DNA from: Rhytidiadelphus loreus
Taxonomy: Eukaryota > Streptophyta > Bryopsida > Hypnales > Hylocomiaceae
Assembly: GCA_947034895.1 (NCBI GenBank)
Contig: OX344762.1
Coordinates: 49,207,087-49,271,086, forward strand
Direction of reading: 5' to 3'
DNA length: 64,000 nt
Under the pieces are notes generated by a model. It made no database searches, was not told the origin of the DNA, and was given only the letters and a program-made list of their open reading frames with translations. This document shows, in pieces, positions 49,345-64,000 of this stretch. A program made the translations under genes and the position numbers. Positions within the stretch are counted from its first letter, which is position 1. The number at the start of each line of letters is the position of its first letter.

Positions 49345-51598
49345 ATGAGACCTCCTTCTCCAAGAGTGTGGCAACAACTAAGGACGAATGTTGTAGTCCT
49401 CCAAAAGATTAGGAGTGGACTTGCAACCACAAAACTCCAGCCTATAAAGTCAAAAAACAAGAATGGAAAGAAGGGTCAATGGAAGGAAGAGGACATGCAC
49501 TTAGCACTTGCAGCAGTGGCATCTAACATGTCAATAAGACAAGCAGCAGAGGCATATGGGATCCCACCTTCTAGCATACAAGACTGGAAGAAGGAAAAAA
49601 CAAAATCCAAGAAGAAAGGACATTAAACGTGATAGAAATAGAAGAACTAGCTGTGGTAAAATGGTGCCTCTCAATGCAGCAGGTGGCCTTGTGTATTACC
49701 TTAAACATGCTAAAGTACACCATACAGACAATCCTGCAAAACTCACCAAGAAGACACCCCTTCAGAGATGGACTACCTGGAGACAAATGGTGGGCATTGT
49801 TTAAAAAGAGACATCCGGAACTAGTGCTTAGATGTGTTGGTGGATTGGAAATCAAGAGAGCACTAGGATTTATCAAAAAAACTACCAGTGCTTTCTACAA
49901 CCTACTGGAGACTATTTACAAAACTGAAAACTACCACCCCAGCCACATCTGGAATGCAGATGAAACTGGTGTGTGTGCAGCAGAAGGAAACTCATCTATC
50001 AAAGTGATAGCCAAAAAAGGGAGTAAATCTGTCAGACAAAAAACTGCAGACAGTAGAGAATGGATGTCTATAATGACATGCATCAATGCTGTTGGGTCCT
50101 ATATACCAAACCTTTACATATTCAAAAGGAAGACTAAACCCCTGATTGACTACAAGTCATCAGCAATTGTGAAGTAGAAGCAGTGATGACATACCAAGAG
50201 AATGGATATATGACTGTTGAAATATTCCTGGAATGGCTGCTGCACTTCAAGAACAATGTACCTGGAGGCATTATAAAGGAGAACAAGCACCTCCTTATTT
50301 TAGATGGACATGCCAGTCATGTGACAAATGAGGCAATACAATTTGGCACAGAGAATGGTTTAGACATACTTACCTTGCCATCACATTGCTCCCATGAAAT
50401 GCAACCACTTGATGTTGCAATTTTCCATCCCTTCTGAAAGCTAAACTTGTCAGTAGAAAAGATGCAAAGAATGAGGAAGAACCCCCATTGGGCACAAGGA
50501 ACAACTATGAAATCAAGTTTGACAAAAATGTCATCTCAAGCATTGGCAAAGGCACTCAAGCCTAAAAGCATTAAATCTGGATTTTCAGTGACAGGTATCT
50601 TTCCAATCAACAAAAAAGCTATGGATGCTAAGTTAGGCCCTAATTTACAACTAGAACCAGGAAGTGATGTACTACCAGAAGAATGCCAAAGTGATGAAGT
50701 TGATTCACCCATACCTGATCTATTTTGTGAAATGGGACCTCCTCCAATTCAAACACCAATGCCTAGTCTATTCCCAGAGATTCATCTTTCAAATACCAAC
50801 TTATCTCAATTCAAACAACAATGCTTTGATTAGTTGGTTACAAGTTCCCACAAAGTGGAAGTGGAAGATCTATCTGATGTAGTTTTGGAATCTCTATCTC
50901 ATCTATCACTACTACCAAGCACAGAATCTAAAAGAGTATCACCTGCACATTCTCCACCCAATATCTCAAAGTTAGCTTATGAGAATCGTGATGAGAATGA
51001 AGAAGAAGCACTGGTTGACTTAACAAGAGAGATTCCAATTGACTATCAAGGTTGGTATTGTGACTACATGGACGAATATAAGAGTGAATCAGCCACAAGG
51101 GATCTAGGAGTGGAACCACTTGTCTCACCTCAAGTAATTGCCCAAGCTGCCATCACTCCAGATGTTAACCATGTGGTAGACAGAGCTGTTTCTGCAATAT
51201 GTATACCACTTCCTGATCCAACAACATTCAAGATCCCTCTTCCTGCAAAACCACAGTTGGATCATGAATCTACACTATGTCAGGGTTCTACAACAACTCA
51301 AAAGGCAAAAAATATAGCATCACTATCACAGATTCTTTCAATCCCTAGATTTGAGACAAACAATACAAGAAAGAAATCAACTTCTCTACATTGTCACAAT
51401 AAACTTCTTACAAGTGCAGCATTTGCTGCTGAAGTCCAAGGGAAACTAGACAGAGATGCAGCAAGAAAACTAGCCATTGAAGAAAGGAAGAAAAAAAATC
51501 AAGAAGAATCAAGCAAGAGGAAGCAAGAGAAAGAGAACAAAAAAATTGATGCTATGGTTAAGAGGTGGATAAAAGAAACAAAGAAAAAAGCAGACTGA
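49345..51598 (+). pseudogene. pogo/jerky-type DDE transposase, disrupted
   Basis: The N-terminal part has a psq-like helix-turn-helix (KKGQWKEEDMHLALAA then SIRQAAEAYGIPPSSI, about 49460-49600). A CENP-B-like DNA-binding region follows (HPFRDGLPGDKWWALFKKRHPEL, split in the protein as H-P-F-R and K-R-H-P-E). The catalytic core has all three acidic residues: Asp in WNADETG (49959), Asp in LILDGHASH (50303) and Asp in QPLDVAIF (50411), a DD35D spacing. A long Ser/Lys-rich C-terminal tail runs to 51598. Four lesions break it: a frame change near 49627, another near 50165, TGA at 50435-50437 and TAG at 50831-50833. It is therefore inactive as read, unless some breaks are introns or sequencing errors. 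Telomere-like TTAGGG words flank it on both sides. Confidence 0.85.
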
Positions 51599-51699
51599 TT
51601 GATTGAAGGTACATACTAAACAAACACATTTCAAATACTCCTGCTTTCTAAATCCTGCTCACTTTTTTTTTAATTAGAGTACTAATTAGGATTTGAAGT

Positions 51700-51740
51700 T
51701 AGGGTTTTATATTAGGGTTTAATGTTAGGGTTTAAAATAC
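51700..51740 (+). repeat. TTAGGGTTT motif cluster downstream of the transposase
   Basis: Three TTAGGGTTT words in about 35 bp, in the opposite orientation to the upstream cluster. This suggests subterminal inverted motifs of the pogo-type element. Confidence 0.6.
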
Positions 51741-51744
51741 AAAG

Positions 51745-54600
<2,856 letters not shown>

Positions 54601-54604
54601 GATT

Positions 54605-55235
54605 ATTATTTGTATGAAATTTGAAGCATGTTGCCTAGAAGTTTTTACAGAATTTGTGAGAGAAATTTTTTGCATATTTCTTTTTGAAAGTGAATGTTGA
54701 CATGGCATTGAACAATCATTCTGAATTTCAAAACCTACAAGTTCCTATTGTATTGTGGAGAAGAATTTGAATTTCATCTGTGCGATGATTGGCAAGGTTA
54801 CTCTACACATGATTTTAGAGATATACAAGAGACAATCATATTGGAGAGGGAGAATGCAAGAAGAAATGCAACTCTCTTCATTAACATTTATTAATCAACA
54901 ATATAAACATATATATCACAATGAATCATTCACAAAATTCAATAGATCCTATATTCCTTACAATAATGTGAAGAAGACTCTATTGGGTTGCAAGTAGCCT
55001 CTAACAACTTTGTTTTAACTTTTGGCGCCTAAGTATACAATTAAAGAAATGTGAAGTTAATTTTTAGTGAAAGAACAACAAAGCTCAACCTTCAAAGGTT
55101 TACAACAACACAAAATATGTAGCATAAGTTTAGAGTAGGAAGAATATAAATGGTGATGAAGGAAAGAAAAAGAAAAAAAACAGCAAGTGGCTAATACTAT
55201 AAGAACCCCGTGCTTTAGGTGATGAGCCCTAATTT
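54605..55235. other. AT-rich part of element B
   Basis: No gene is supported. It probably belongs to the interior of the CACTA-like element or an older insertion. Confidence 0.35.
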
Positions 55236-55374
55236 TTTGAAACAATTTTTTTTTCGTATCTATGTTGACATCTAATTGTTTTTATGTCAACAATAACATC
55301 CAATGAACATCATGAAAAACATAAAACAACTAGATGTCAACATAGATGTTAAAAAAAATCCATACTAAAAAATC

Positions 55375-55810
55375 AAGGCTTGTCACCCAGGTTTCTTCTA
55401 TTGTAAGAGGTAACAACAAACAAGAGTTAAGATGCAACAAGAAATAACAAGAAGCAACAACTAAGAGGCAACAAGAAACAACAAGAAATGAGAGGCAAGA
55501 GGCAACAAAATGAAATAAGAAGCAAGAATTAAAAAGCAATAAGAGGAAACAAAAAGCAATAACTAAGAAGAAGAAAGAGTTAAAATGAAATAAGAAGAAA
55601 CAAGATTCATAAACTAAAAAGCAACAAGAAGCAAGAACTAAGAAGAAAGAATTAAAATAAAATAAGAAGAAGAGCCAAGAGAAGTGGTGGCTAGGGTTTC
55701 AAAATCCTAAATAAATGACAGCTAGGGTTTCAAAACTCTAAAAAAGTGGTGATTAGGTTTGAAAATTTAAAAAAAAAAAGTGGCTAAGATTTCAAAATTC
55801 TAAATAATGA
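55375..55810 (-). repeat. Purine-rich tract and tandem repeats of element B
   Basis: The 'aacaagaagcaacaactaag'-type tract (55390-55680) and the 'ggctagggtttcaaaa' units (55688-55800) are the reverse complement of the pyrimidine tract and tagggttttgaaa units of element A. Confidence 0.75.
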
Positions 55811-56120
55811 CTTGTTCTTATTTTTTTTGGATTGCCCATATTTTTCTTGGGTTATCCAAAAATAAAAAAATGTCACTACTATAAAAATATGATTGGGAAT
55901 ATTACTCAATGCTCTCCAAACATGTTTCCTATGTTCTTTGTGAAGTACTTTGGTGTTCCCAATAGATGAATAGTATATGCTTGTAAGGTATTAGGCTAAA
56001 AAATGACTAGCAGTCATATTTCTCCCTAAGGTGTTGGCCTCCAAGAATATAACTGTGAGCACTCACTAGTCATCTCCAGCCATATTTTTGCAATCATAAA
56101 ATATTGCTTTTGTTGTAGTG

Positions 56121-57500
56121 ACGGGTGAGAACCTTTACCTTTCAATTATTGCACTACTTACAATACTTACATATAATAGAGGATGTTTACAAGTTAACTT
56201 TCTAGTTTTAAATGGATATTTTATCTTGTACTCTAATTATGTAAGAAAATGTGTTTTTACTATTGACATATTAGTCTACAAGATGCCACCTAGACATGAA
56301 TATGTAGTAATTTACTAGTAAACAATAAACAATGGCTACAAACGACTTGGTTTACGTTATCTGATTTGATAAAAAAGAATGACTTGAATTGCAACAAAGG
56401 TGAAATAAATTGAGTTGAATTTGTGCTTTTGATATGAAAGCGGCATGTATACAAGGCAAGTAAATAAACTCAACTATGAGCCCTAGTTGTGTAAAATGAA
56501 AAAGATATTGTAGTCATTAGATTTAATAGGGCATTTGTGCTTGAAATGAAAATGACATGTATAATTATGTAGATAGAATTTTATTTTAAAAACATTTTAA
56601 TTTAGATATTATAGAATATTAGAAGACATTTATGATTTAAAATTAAAATTAAATAGATTAATAGTTTAATTTTTCAAATTAAATACAAAAAATGTAAGGG
56701 GGGCCTTCGGATAGAAAAATTTAACAAGTAAAATAAAAATAAAATAGTAAAAGTAAAAAATAAATAATAAATAATAATAAAAAGGCACACCTTTTGGGAA
56801 AGGGTGCCAAGGACATTATAAATAGTTTGTGATTGTAGAATCAAGCGATGGTTCTCAGAAGGATTGAAGCTAGTCCAGTGCTACCATTTTCACCCCCGCA
56901 AGGCCACAACAGAACTTGATCTCTCAATACAAATCTGTGAATATCCAAGCGATTGCTGCAATCAAAGGGAATTAACCAATGTGGTTTGGACAATTTGGCC
57001 ATTCTGAATAATTGCCCAAAATGTTGGAGAAAAGTTTGCAGAAAAGACAAAGTTTAGGTACAAAATTTCAAATCCAGCATTTCTTGCATAAACTGAGACA
57101 AACTGCCCTAAAAGACAGATATAGACATTATGCATATAGTTTTGCTCATAGCAAGCGCTTACTGGACTCTTTGACCCACACATAAAAAGGTTTAATTAAT
57201 GAACTATGTGTATTATTATTTTCAAAGTATTATCTTGGAATGATTAAAAAGTCCTAGATCATATGTTGCATCAGACGACTTGACCAACCTGACTCATTGC
57301 CTAGACTTATTGCCCTCCTTATGGAACACTAGATAGGACTGGAACTTTATACATTGTGTGCATTCATTGGTAAAGGACTGTCATTAAATTTTTATCCTAG
57401 GAATAAAAGTGAAACCCAACTTATAGATTATTTTTGAGTTAAAAATTTATATATATTTATATTTACATACATGTTTTCCTATATTCTTGAATGCATGTGA
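56121..57500. other. AT-rich spacer
   Basis: No gene is supported. An (AAT)n-like run lies near 56758-56782. Confidence 0.45.
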
Positions 57501-59330
57501 CTTTAGCCACAAAACGTTAGACTATTTGACCATTCCCATGATTTTAGAACCCCTATACTATAGTCCTGGGTTTTTGAGAAGTTAGGCAAAAACCGAGACT
57601 ACAATATACAAGGCATGTGAATTAACTACTATGCTAGCTATATAAAACAAGGAGCTACACTATAAGAGGCTTTGTGAATATAGTACTAACTTGTTTTTCA
57701 TATAAAAAAACTATTCAAGTATCCTTAGGGTAGCTTTTGTTGATGAAAAAACTCTTTCCCTTTGGTACAAAGCCAATAAAAAGGATCTTGGGGGTTAGAA
57801 GATTATCATATTGTAATGGAGATAAATTCCCACTTCACCTCTCTATTACAAACAATTAGAATGTAAAGGAATATGTTGTAAACTACATTGAAATAATAAG
57901 ATCTGCTTAGTGAATGGTTTGAAAAGAAAAGGGCCTAATTTATCTTTGTATTAATTAATTAAAAAATTTGAACTAATTTGTTCATATATGTAGACATGCA
58001 AAATTTTAATTCTAGCCTATTTAGTTTTCTAAGTGTGAATAGTTGTCCTTTTTCTTATTTTTCTAAGAATATTAGCTAAAGTCTATTCATCTTTTCTCAG
58101 ACTCTCTGTACAAGCTAGTAGAACTCACTCTTAAAATTGTTTGGTGATCTTCAAACAATTTGATATATATAAATTGCTTTTCAAATTGTCATGTGGCAAT
58201 CTATTTTGTGTGTATTGCTTGTGACATTCAATTGAGTATTTGGATGACAAATTGTGTGTATGAATAAACTTATTATTATCTTGCTTGTAGTCAATTTGCG
58301 TGAGTTGTGTAAGTGAGTTGCTAGAGAATGTATGAATAAATGTTGAGCAATTAGGCATTTTATAGACAAATTGTGGGTTCAACAATTGCATTTTTGTGTC
58401 CAAAAGTATAGCAGATTTTTACTAAGTAATGCAATATTTCAATTAACCAACTAACCTACAATCACTCATCAATACTTAGTAATGATAAACTTCTTAATTT
58501 GCTCAATATACACTATTAAGTTGATCAAACATACTATTGCAAATATCCAGTTCTGTCGATCAGGACACTACAAAGTTGTCAATTTGCATAGGTGAAAATT
58601 ACTATTAGACTTACAAATTCAAACCCTAAACAATTGTACATTGAGTGACAATAAGCCATGTAAGACAATTTACTCGTTGTTGAGGTGCTTGGAAAAGATG
58701 GACAAATTGTTGTGTAGCTACGAAAGCTATCGAAAGAAAAAAGTCAAATGGCAAGAGGAAATGAACTAGCAAATTGACTAGATTCATTGAGCTAATAAAG
58801 TTTCTAGCTAAGGAATAACTTTTACACATCATACCTTGCATTTAGCTAGTGGACCTTGTCTACCAATTTGAATTGGCATATTAAATTGCAATTAGGCTAG
58901 AAAATGAGTTACGATTTTAGAATCTTAAAGTCGAGAATGGAAAATATAAGATTAATAATAAATTAACCAAATATATTGTATATTATATAATATATAACTT
59001 GGCATTTTGATGAGGTCATGTCTTGGACAATTTGACATGAATCAATTCTCTACTAGACAAGATTGTAACAACATTCATTTGTCAATAGTATCTAGTTTAT
59101 ATTGAATCACCTTGGGAATAAGAGTGTCTCTTGTTGTATATTTGTAAAATTGTGTATTTAAATCTTAATAGAAAGGAAATCCAAATTTAATCTACAATAC
59201 AAGTGATTCTTTAGTCACATAACAATAGACTATTTAACCTTCCTTGTTTACGAACTCCTATACTAGTGGTCCTAAGTTTGGTTGGATAGAGCAAAATCTA
59301 AACTACAATATATATTGGAACTGAATGTAG
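57500..59330 (+). repeat. Diverged direct repeats about 1.7 kb apart
   Basis: About 57500-57615 ('agactatttgaccattccc', 'ctatactatagtcctggg', 'gagactacaatata') and about 59213-59320 ('agactatttaaccttcc', 'ctatactagtggtcctaag', 'taaactacaatata') align over about 110 bp. The DNA between them carries several GACAATTTGAC-like words, including one exact GWCNANTNGWC at about 59027. It could be a pair of eroded element ends. Confidence 0.45.
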
Positions 59331-59334
59331 AATA

Positions 59335-60485
59335 TATATATGGAAAACATACAGATATGATATATAAAATATGAATGTTTTATACGGAATAGTGATATGA
59401 TACAACACATGGGTACATGTATGAGATATGAGATACAATTGTTGATTCTATATTGATTGTAATCTAGTATGTAAAGTGAAAATATACATATGGAGGGTAA
59501 TGAAAAAAATATTATAATTCACTCACTTATTGAGTGCAGGGGTGACTTCATTCACCATCCCCTCAAATAGACACCTCCACAATTGGTCAGTTGTAATACA
59601 CATGTCTTTTCTTCAAGCTTGAACAATCACAAACTAAGATGATTTGTGTTGTTGGATTTAATGTATACTAGTATGTGGTTGCCACAACTAAAATAAAAGT
59701 AGAAGTGATTTTCTAATTCTTTTGAATCCAGAATAACTAAAAAAATCCATAACTTTTCCTCTATAGATCCAAACACCATGAAACAAAGCTTATGCACCCT
59801 TCCTTGTAGAGAGTTTTTTGACGGTATTAAGAATGCGATTAGGTGACACAATCCAGGAAAATTCAACATGATAAACAAAACAAACAACATAGTTTAAGGT
59901 ATGGATATATTATTATTGATTGTATGTTGATATTGGATTGGGTTGTTGCAAACACGGATATTGAGAAAAAGACCCTAGTATTTCAAGGCACAATGCAAGT
60001 AGCCCACAATATAGTTATGACTTCATTTAATTGGATACCAAAAGTTAACTTGAAGACGCAAACTATAGCATAAATGAGAGGCACAGTGCAATTCTAAATG
60101 TTGTTGATAGAAAGTGAAATCTTCATGATGTTCAAACAATCAAACATGGTAACTACAAAAGAAAAGAATTTTACCTTTCACCTTGTCTTTCACATTTTCT
60201 TTGGATTGCTCAAGTACAAAGTATTTGTTGAATGAGGACTCAATGGTTTAAATTTGTCAATTATCAATTCAATAATGAGTTTGACAAAAATTGAAAATAT
60301 TGTGTCAATAATTATGTTTAATAGTTGCTATGTTTATCAAAATTCATAGATAAATCATAGGTGCATTTTTATTTAGTCTTCATTGACACAATCATGCAAT
60401 ATTAGTACCATCTAAGAATCCTATATATCTAAACAAATGTGTTTTCATGTTGTCAAATGAATTTTCATTTGTCATAGATAAAATT
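59335..60485. other. AT-rich spacer
   Basis: No gene is supported; short frames only. Confidence 0.45.
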
Positions 60486-60489
60486 CAAC

Positions 60490-60985
60490 CACAAAAGCAG
60501 AAACTGCATCTTTTGAGTTCATTGTCATTGTGAACTGAAAACAAGTTTTCATTATTTATCATGTGTTTCAATACCCCCCCCAATTGTCAAAAGTTTTCAT
60601 TTAAATTTAAATTATTATGTGTTTTAATTCCACTCCCCCTCTACTTATATTTTCCAGAAAGTACTTCCAATGTAATCAATATGGGATATATCTGTATTTG
60701 AATTCTGAATTTGTACCCATATTTGTATTCATATTCATATTTGTACACGTACACGTATTTGTATTTGGATGGCCAAAATTGTTTGTTCAACATCCACGAC
60801 TTTGATTTTTCCAAAAGACGGCATTGAGAGGGGTGGGAATTTTTTTTTGAAGTAAATCAATGGATGATGATTTTTCGAGGGATGGGAATTTTTTTTTGAA
60901 GTAAATCAATGGATGATGATTTTTCGAGGGATGGGGGGCAGGAAAAAGGGTTGCACACATCTTTTTGGCTCATTGTCATTGTCAT
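60490..60985 (+). repeat. (GTATCC)-rich dispersed element, copy 3
   Basis: Ends resemble those of copy 1: 'actgcatcttttgagttcat' at about 60503 and 'cacatctttttggctcattg' at about 60955. The interior has a C-rich tract, 'caatatgggatata', and degenerate GTATTT/GTACAC hexamers. A 49-bp unit ('gggaattttttttt' with 'gaagtaaatcaatggatg') is tandemly duplicated at about 60835-60932. Confidence 0.7.
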
Positions 60986-60989
60986 TGTT

Positions 60990-61300
60990 ATAGATAGAGG
61001 CTTTTAGATAATTACATTCATTGCATCATAACATTGAAGGATTCTTTCGGCCATGGTCATGGTTTGGTGATCACTGTGGTAATTTTTAATTGAATAATTA
61101 ATTAAAGTTGATAAATGTGTTTTTGAAAGATGCTTAAAAATAAAAGTAGGATTTTTTTGGTTTGTTTTACAAAAATAAAACTATTTAGATATACAAGATT
61201 ATTTAGAGTATTTGTTGTATCTAAATTTGGACATCCATTTTTAGAATTTTTTTTGCTGACGGTGGCAGGGGTAAAGAATTCAAAATCTCAATCATCTTGA
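60990..61300. other. AT-rich spacer upstream of ARP9
   Basis: No gene is seen; composition shifts at about 61300. Confidence 0.45.
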
Positions 61301-61307
61301 GAGAGAC

Positions 61308-61606
61308 TTGAGTGAGACTTCCGGACTAAAGAGGCCCATGAAATATTTGAGTCGGGGTTTTTCTAGGGTTTGGATTTGCAGGAGTCAGTGAAGCACAGTC
61401 TTCTTGCCTCATCGCTTTGCCTTGTTTCTCCGCTGGAACTTTTGCAGCACCGATTCCACAGCATTCAATCTATCGCAGCGGCAACCAAGGATAAGGATTT
61501 CGATCTGAGCGCAAAACGTTGCGCAATTCCTTTAAGGCCAATTCCGTGGAATATGGTCTCCAGTGCTTTGTTTTGTAGTTGTAGGGTTTAAGGCGAGGAC
61601 TGTGCG
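61308..61606 (+). promoter_or_regulatory. ARP9 promoter-proximal region and leader (module, source copy)
   Basis: Contains a telo-box (tttttctagggtttgg, 61360-61375), 'tttctccgctggaacttttg', 'ctatcgcagcggcaaccaag' and 'ccagtgctttgttttgtagt' directly before the ARP9 start codon. The same blocks appear at 7440 (plus) and 4530 (minus). The homology continues through exon 1 and intron 1 to 61960. Confidence 0.7.
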
Positions 61607-64000
61607 ATGGCCAATGCAAGCAGCGGAGGCGCCCCACGAGGGGCGCCGGTTCAGCCGACGAGCCAGCAGGTCCGGGTTTCTTCTCTAATTTCTTGAGTCT
61701 TGTGGAGATTTCGCTGCAGCAGTTAGTGTGCGATGAATGAAAAGAGTCGGTTTTGTTTTTTTTTGGAATTCGTGTTGGTGCGAAGGGGCGATCGCATTGT
61801 TGAGTGTGGTGGAAGTATCGATTTCTTTTGGTGTGTGGCTGTGGTTGTAGATTGCTGGTGGAAATTTTGTTGAATTTATGCGTGGATTATTTGGATTGTG
61901 GGAGTGGATTGAAGTTTTAAAGTTTATTATGGGGATCATGTTTGCGATCAGGATTATTACAAGTCGTTGGTGCCGTCTCAGCTCGTTGCGGAGCGTGGCG
62001 AAGAAATTGTTGTCATAAACCCTGGTATATTGCTCTTTGTTTCTCATGAACCTGCTGTTATTGGGAATTGGGGTGAGAAATATAGGAGGGACGTTTTGTA
62101 TTAAGATTTTTTGATTGCGCTCCTCGTACTTTTCAAGGTGAGAGTTTGTAACGTCGGAATCGCTCTAATGTTGAGCTTGGTTGAGCAGGCTCTGCAAATG
62201 TTCGAATTGGTCTTGCATCTGCAAAGGCCCCTGTGAGTGTGCCGCACTGCATTGCCCACCAGTTGCGCATGAGTGGTAATGAGCAAGATTCCGCCGAATT
62301 ACCGAAGAAAGGAGCAATCGGCGAGAGCCGGGTATTGAATGCAACCCGACTCAACTAATTATCATTAATAGCATTTCTGAGAGGGGAGGGGATTTATTGA
62401 GATGCTTGAGGTGCTAGAACAAGCTAGGAGTTCTTGATTAAAGGAATGACATTTCGAGGGTGAAATTTTCCGGATGTTTTCGTTCGGATATATAGATGAC
62501 GAAAGATGGTGAGCCCTCTCGGCGATTATAGTTGTACGAGCAGGAATGAAGCAATTGGAGTGTGTGACTTATTAGCTGCCTAATCGAAACATAAAGTATC
62601 TATTGGCTCAATTTTGTCTACAGCAATAATCTTGGTTAGTCTATAATCTTGGTTAGATGATTCAATTTGTTATTGACCTACTCTGTATAGTGCGATCCCC
62701 AAATGTTTACCTTTCCATGATAGGGGTTTGGATCTTGCTGGTTTATGTGACAGTTGGAAGTCGCATATTAGCACATGTGCTGTGTTTTAATTGATTATCC
62801 TGATTATGGCAGTTTGGAACGTCATCATTATCAGCAGCAAGGGTGGATGAACGACAAGATGCTCTTGAGCTGGTATGGCGATCAGCTTCTGTCTCATGTA
62901 GGTAGTGATAGCTGTCGCATTTGACGGATTCCAATATCGAGTCGAAATATTTATGTACGCTTAGTTCTAATTTTTTACATTATGTGAAGTCGTTCTAGGG
63001 AAACCTGAGCCCTGCCTTGTTGACCTTGGGCTTTTGTTGTATGAAAGGTTCTTTCCTCAATATTTATTTTGTCGGGTCTGGTTGTCAGGTGGTTTCGCAG
63101 CTTAAGGTCAGGTCATTCTTCTCTGATGCTAAGGTAAGATGAATCATCCTCCGCTGCTTAATATTCTACATGCTTAGCGCAATGGTGTTCTTCTCAGCTC
63201 ACCCCACTATTTTTTGTTTATTGCAATTCATGAATTCCTGAAATTCTGTGATAGTGTAAATGAGGAAGATACCGCGAAAATGTCAAGGGTGGGCATCAAA
63301 TGAGTCCGAAACACGCTAGTAAATTGAGTTCCTATCGAAGGTTGCAATTTTGGGTTTGGTTCACAAATATTTGCAGAGAAGAATTTTGAGGTATTGACTT
63401 GAAATCTATCAGTACAACCCTAAGGTTGCACTTGAATTTCGGGCAGTAACTCACAGATAGAAGGGCCAGGCAGGTGCGGGGGATTCGAACAGTTGCGAAT
63501 TGCTTTCAAAGGAGCGGGATACAGGTTTTGAATGGACTAATGTAGAGGAGAATTTTGCTGGGCGTTCAGTACCAAGAATCCAGAAATCTTCAATCGCCAA
63601 TGACAGAACGGACGGTATAATAAAAAAATCTCACAGCTTGTGGATGTGTTGTACCAGTCATTGTGGAAGTCAACTTTAAAAGCGGTGTTCACATTTGAAT
63701 TGTACAGCATACTAGATATATTATTGCCTGATTAATTAGCTCAATCCAACATCTTGTTAGCCTGTTCATCGTTACTGAGGACAGTTCTCTTCAATTATGC
63801 TCAATATGTCAGTTGTTGTTGTTAGCAACTGCAGATTTTTACAAAAAAAATGAGAAACATAGCGGCAAGGTCACGACAGATGCAGATGACGCTAAGGATA
63901 CGGAAATTCAGAAACAGAAGTTTGACAGGTTTAAACTGTATCGCAAATACGTCTGTGGGGAGGAAGCGTTAAAGATTCCTGCAAGCCTGCCGTACACCCT
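61607..64000 (+). CDS. ARP9: Actin-related protein 9, 5' part (runs off the right edge)
   Basis: Eight exons fit in phase: 61607-61669, 61952-62024, 62189-62331, 62813-62872, 63089-63133, 63265-63288, 63470-63614 and 63835 to the edge, giving the first 239 residues. Exon 1 encodes a 21-residue extension, MANASSGGAPRGAPVQPTSQ plus Q, that I do not recall in Arabidopsis ARP9, which starts at the DY.. encoded by exon 2 here. The conserved core follows: LVPSQLVAERGEEIVVINPG, then SANVRIGLAS and SVPHCIAHQL, the altered actin nucleotide-binding start; later FTWTNV-like EWTNVEE and KYVCGEEALKIP. Plant ARP9 is an atypical nuclear ARP linked to chromatin-remodelling complexes. The 24-bp exon 6 is the least certain. 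About 40% of the expected protein is in the window. Confidence 0.9.

Overview
The window reads as nuclear DNA of a green land plant. The evidence is spliced genes with GT-AG introns, plant-type gene families, AAACCCTA telo-box motifs at 5' leaders, very AT-rich intergenic DNA, and degenerate plant-type DNA transposons. It holds no bacterial operons, rRNA or recognisable tRNA. The lineage cannot be fixed from the sequence. The divergence of the proteins from the Arabidopsis relatives I remember makes a non-seed plant (bryophyte or lycophyte) a reasonable but weakly supported guess.

Four genes can be reconstructed exon by exon with consistent splice phase. (1) At 2280-3982 (minus) is a 384-residue NF-YC/DPB3-type histone-fold protein with a long acidic N-terminus. 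(2) At 8374-12759 (plus) is a 440-residue Tat-SF1/CUS2 homologue (Arabidopsis ELF9 type) in 11 coding exons. (3) At 38391-45416 (plus) is a 967-residue type II membrane protein in 10 coding exons with two GT-A-like glycosyltransferase domains. (4) From 61607 to beyond the right edge (plus) is the 5' part of actin-related protein 9 (ARP9), with eight exons visible. Genes 1, 2 and 4 have nuclear roles: chromatin or transcription, splicing, and chromatin remodelling.

The strongest unexpected observation is that these three nuclear genes share a homologous 5' module. It comprises a promoter-proximal telo-box, a leader or first exon ending CAGCAG at a splice donor, and a first intron. In ARP9 the first exon is coding. 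At the other two genes it is a degenerate non-coding copy, and the two copies are inverted relative to each other in front of the divergent histone-fold and Tat-SF1 genes.

Between the genes lie repeats and transposon remains: a (GTATCC)-rich dispersed element (three copies); a 1.3 kb element with terminal inverted repeats (13.9-15.2 kb); a dense array of at least 35 copies of the dyad 11-mer GWCNANTNGWC (16.0-18.5 kb); tandem CCTATAA-type repeats (22.1-22.8 and 34.7-34.85 kb); an AT-rich dispersed family around 24-34 kb with inverted arms; a 1.77 kb CACTA-like non-autonomous element (26685-28452); and a 7.9 kb relative (48.23-56.12 kb). The latter carries a broken pogo/jerky-type transposase and a single exon of a DIM1-type rRNA dimethyladenosine transferase. 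The remaining stretches are AT-rich and show no gene I can support.
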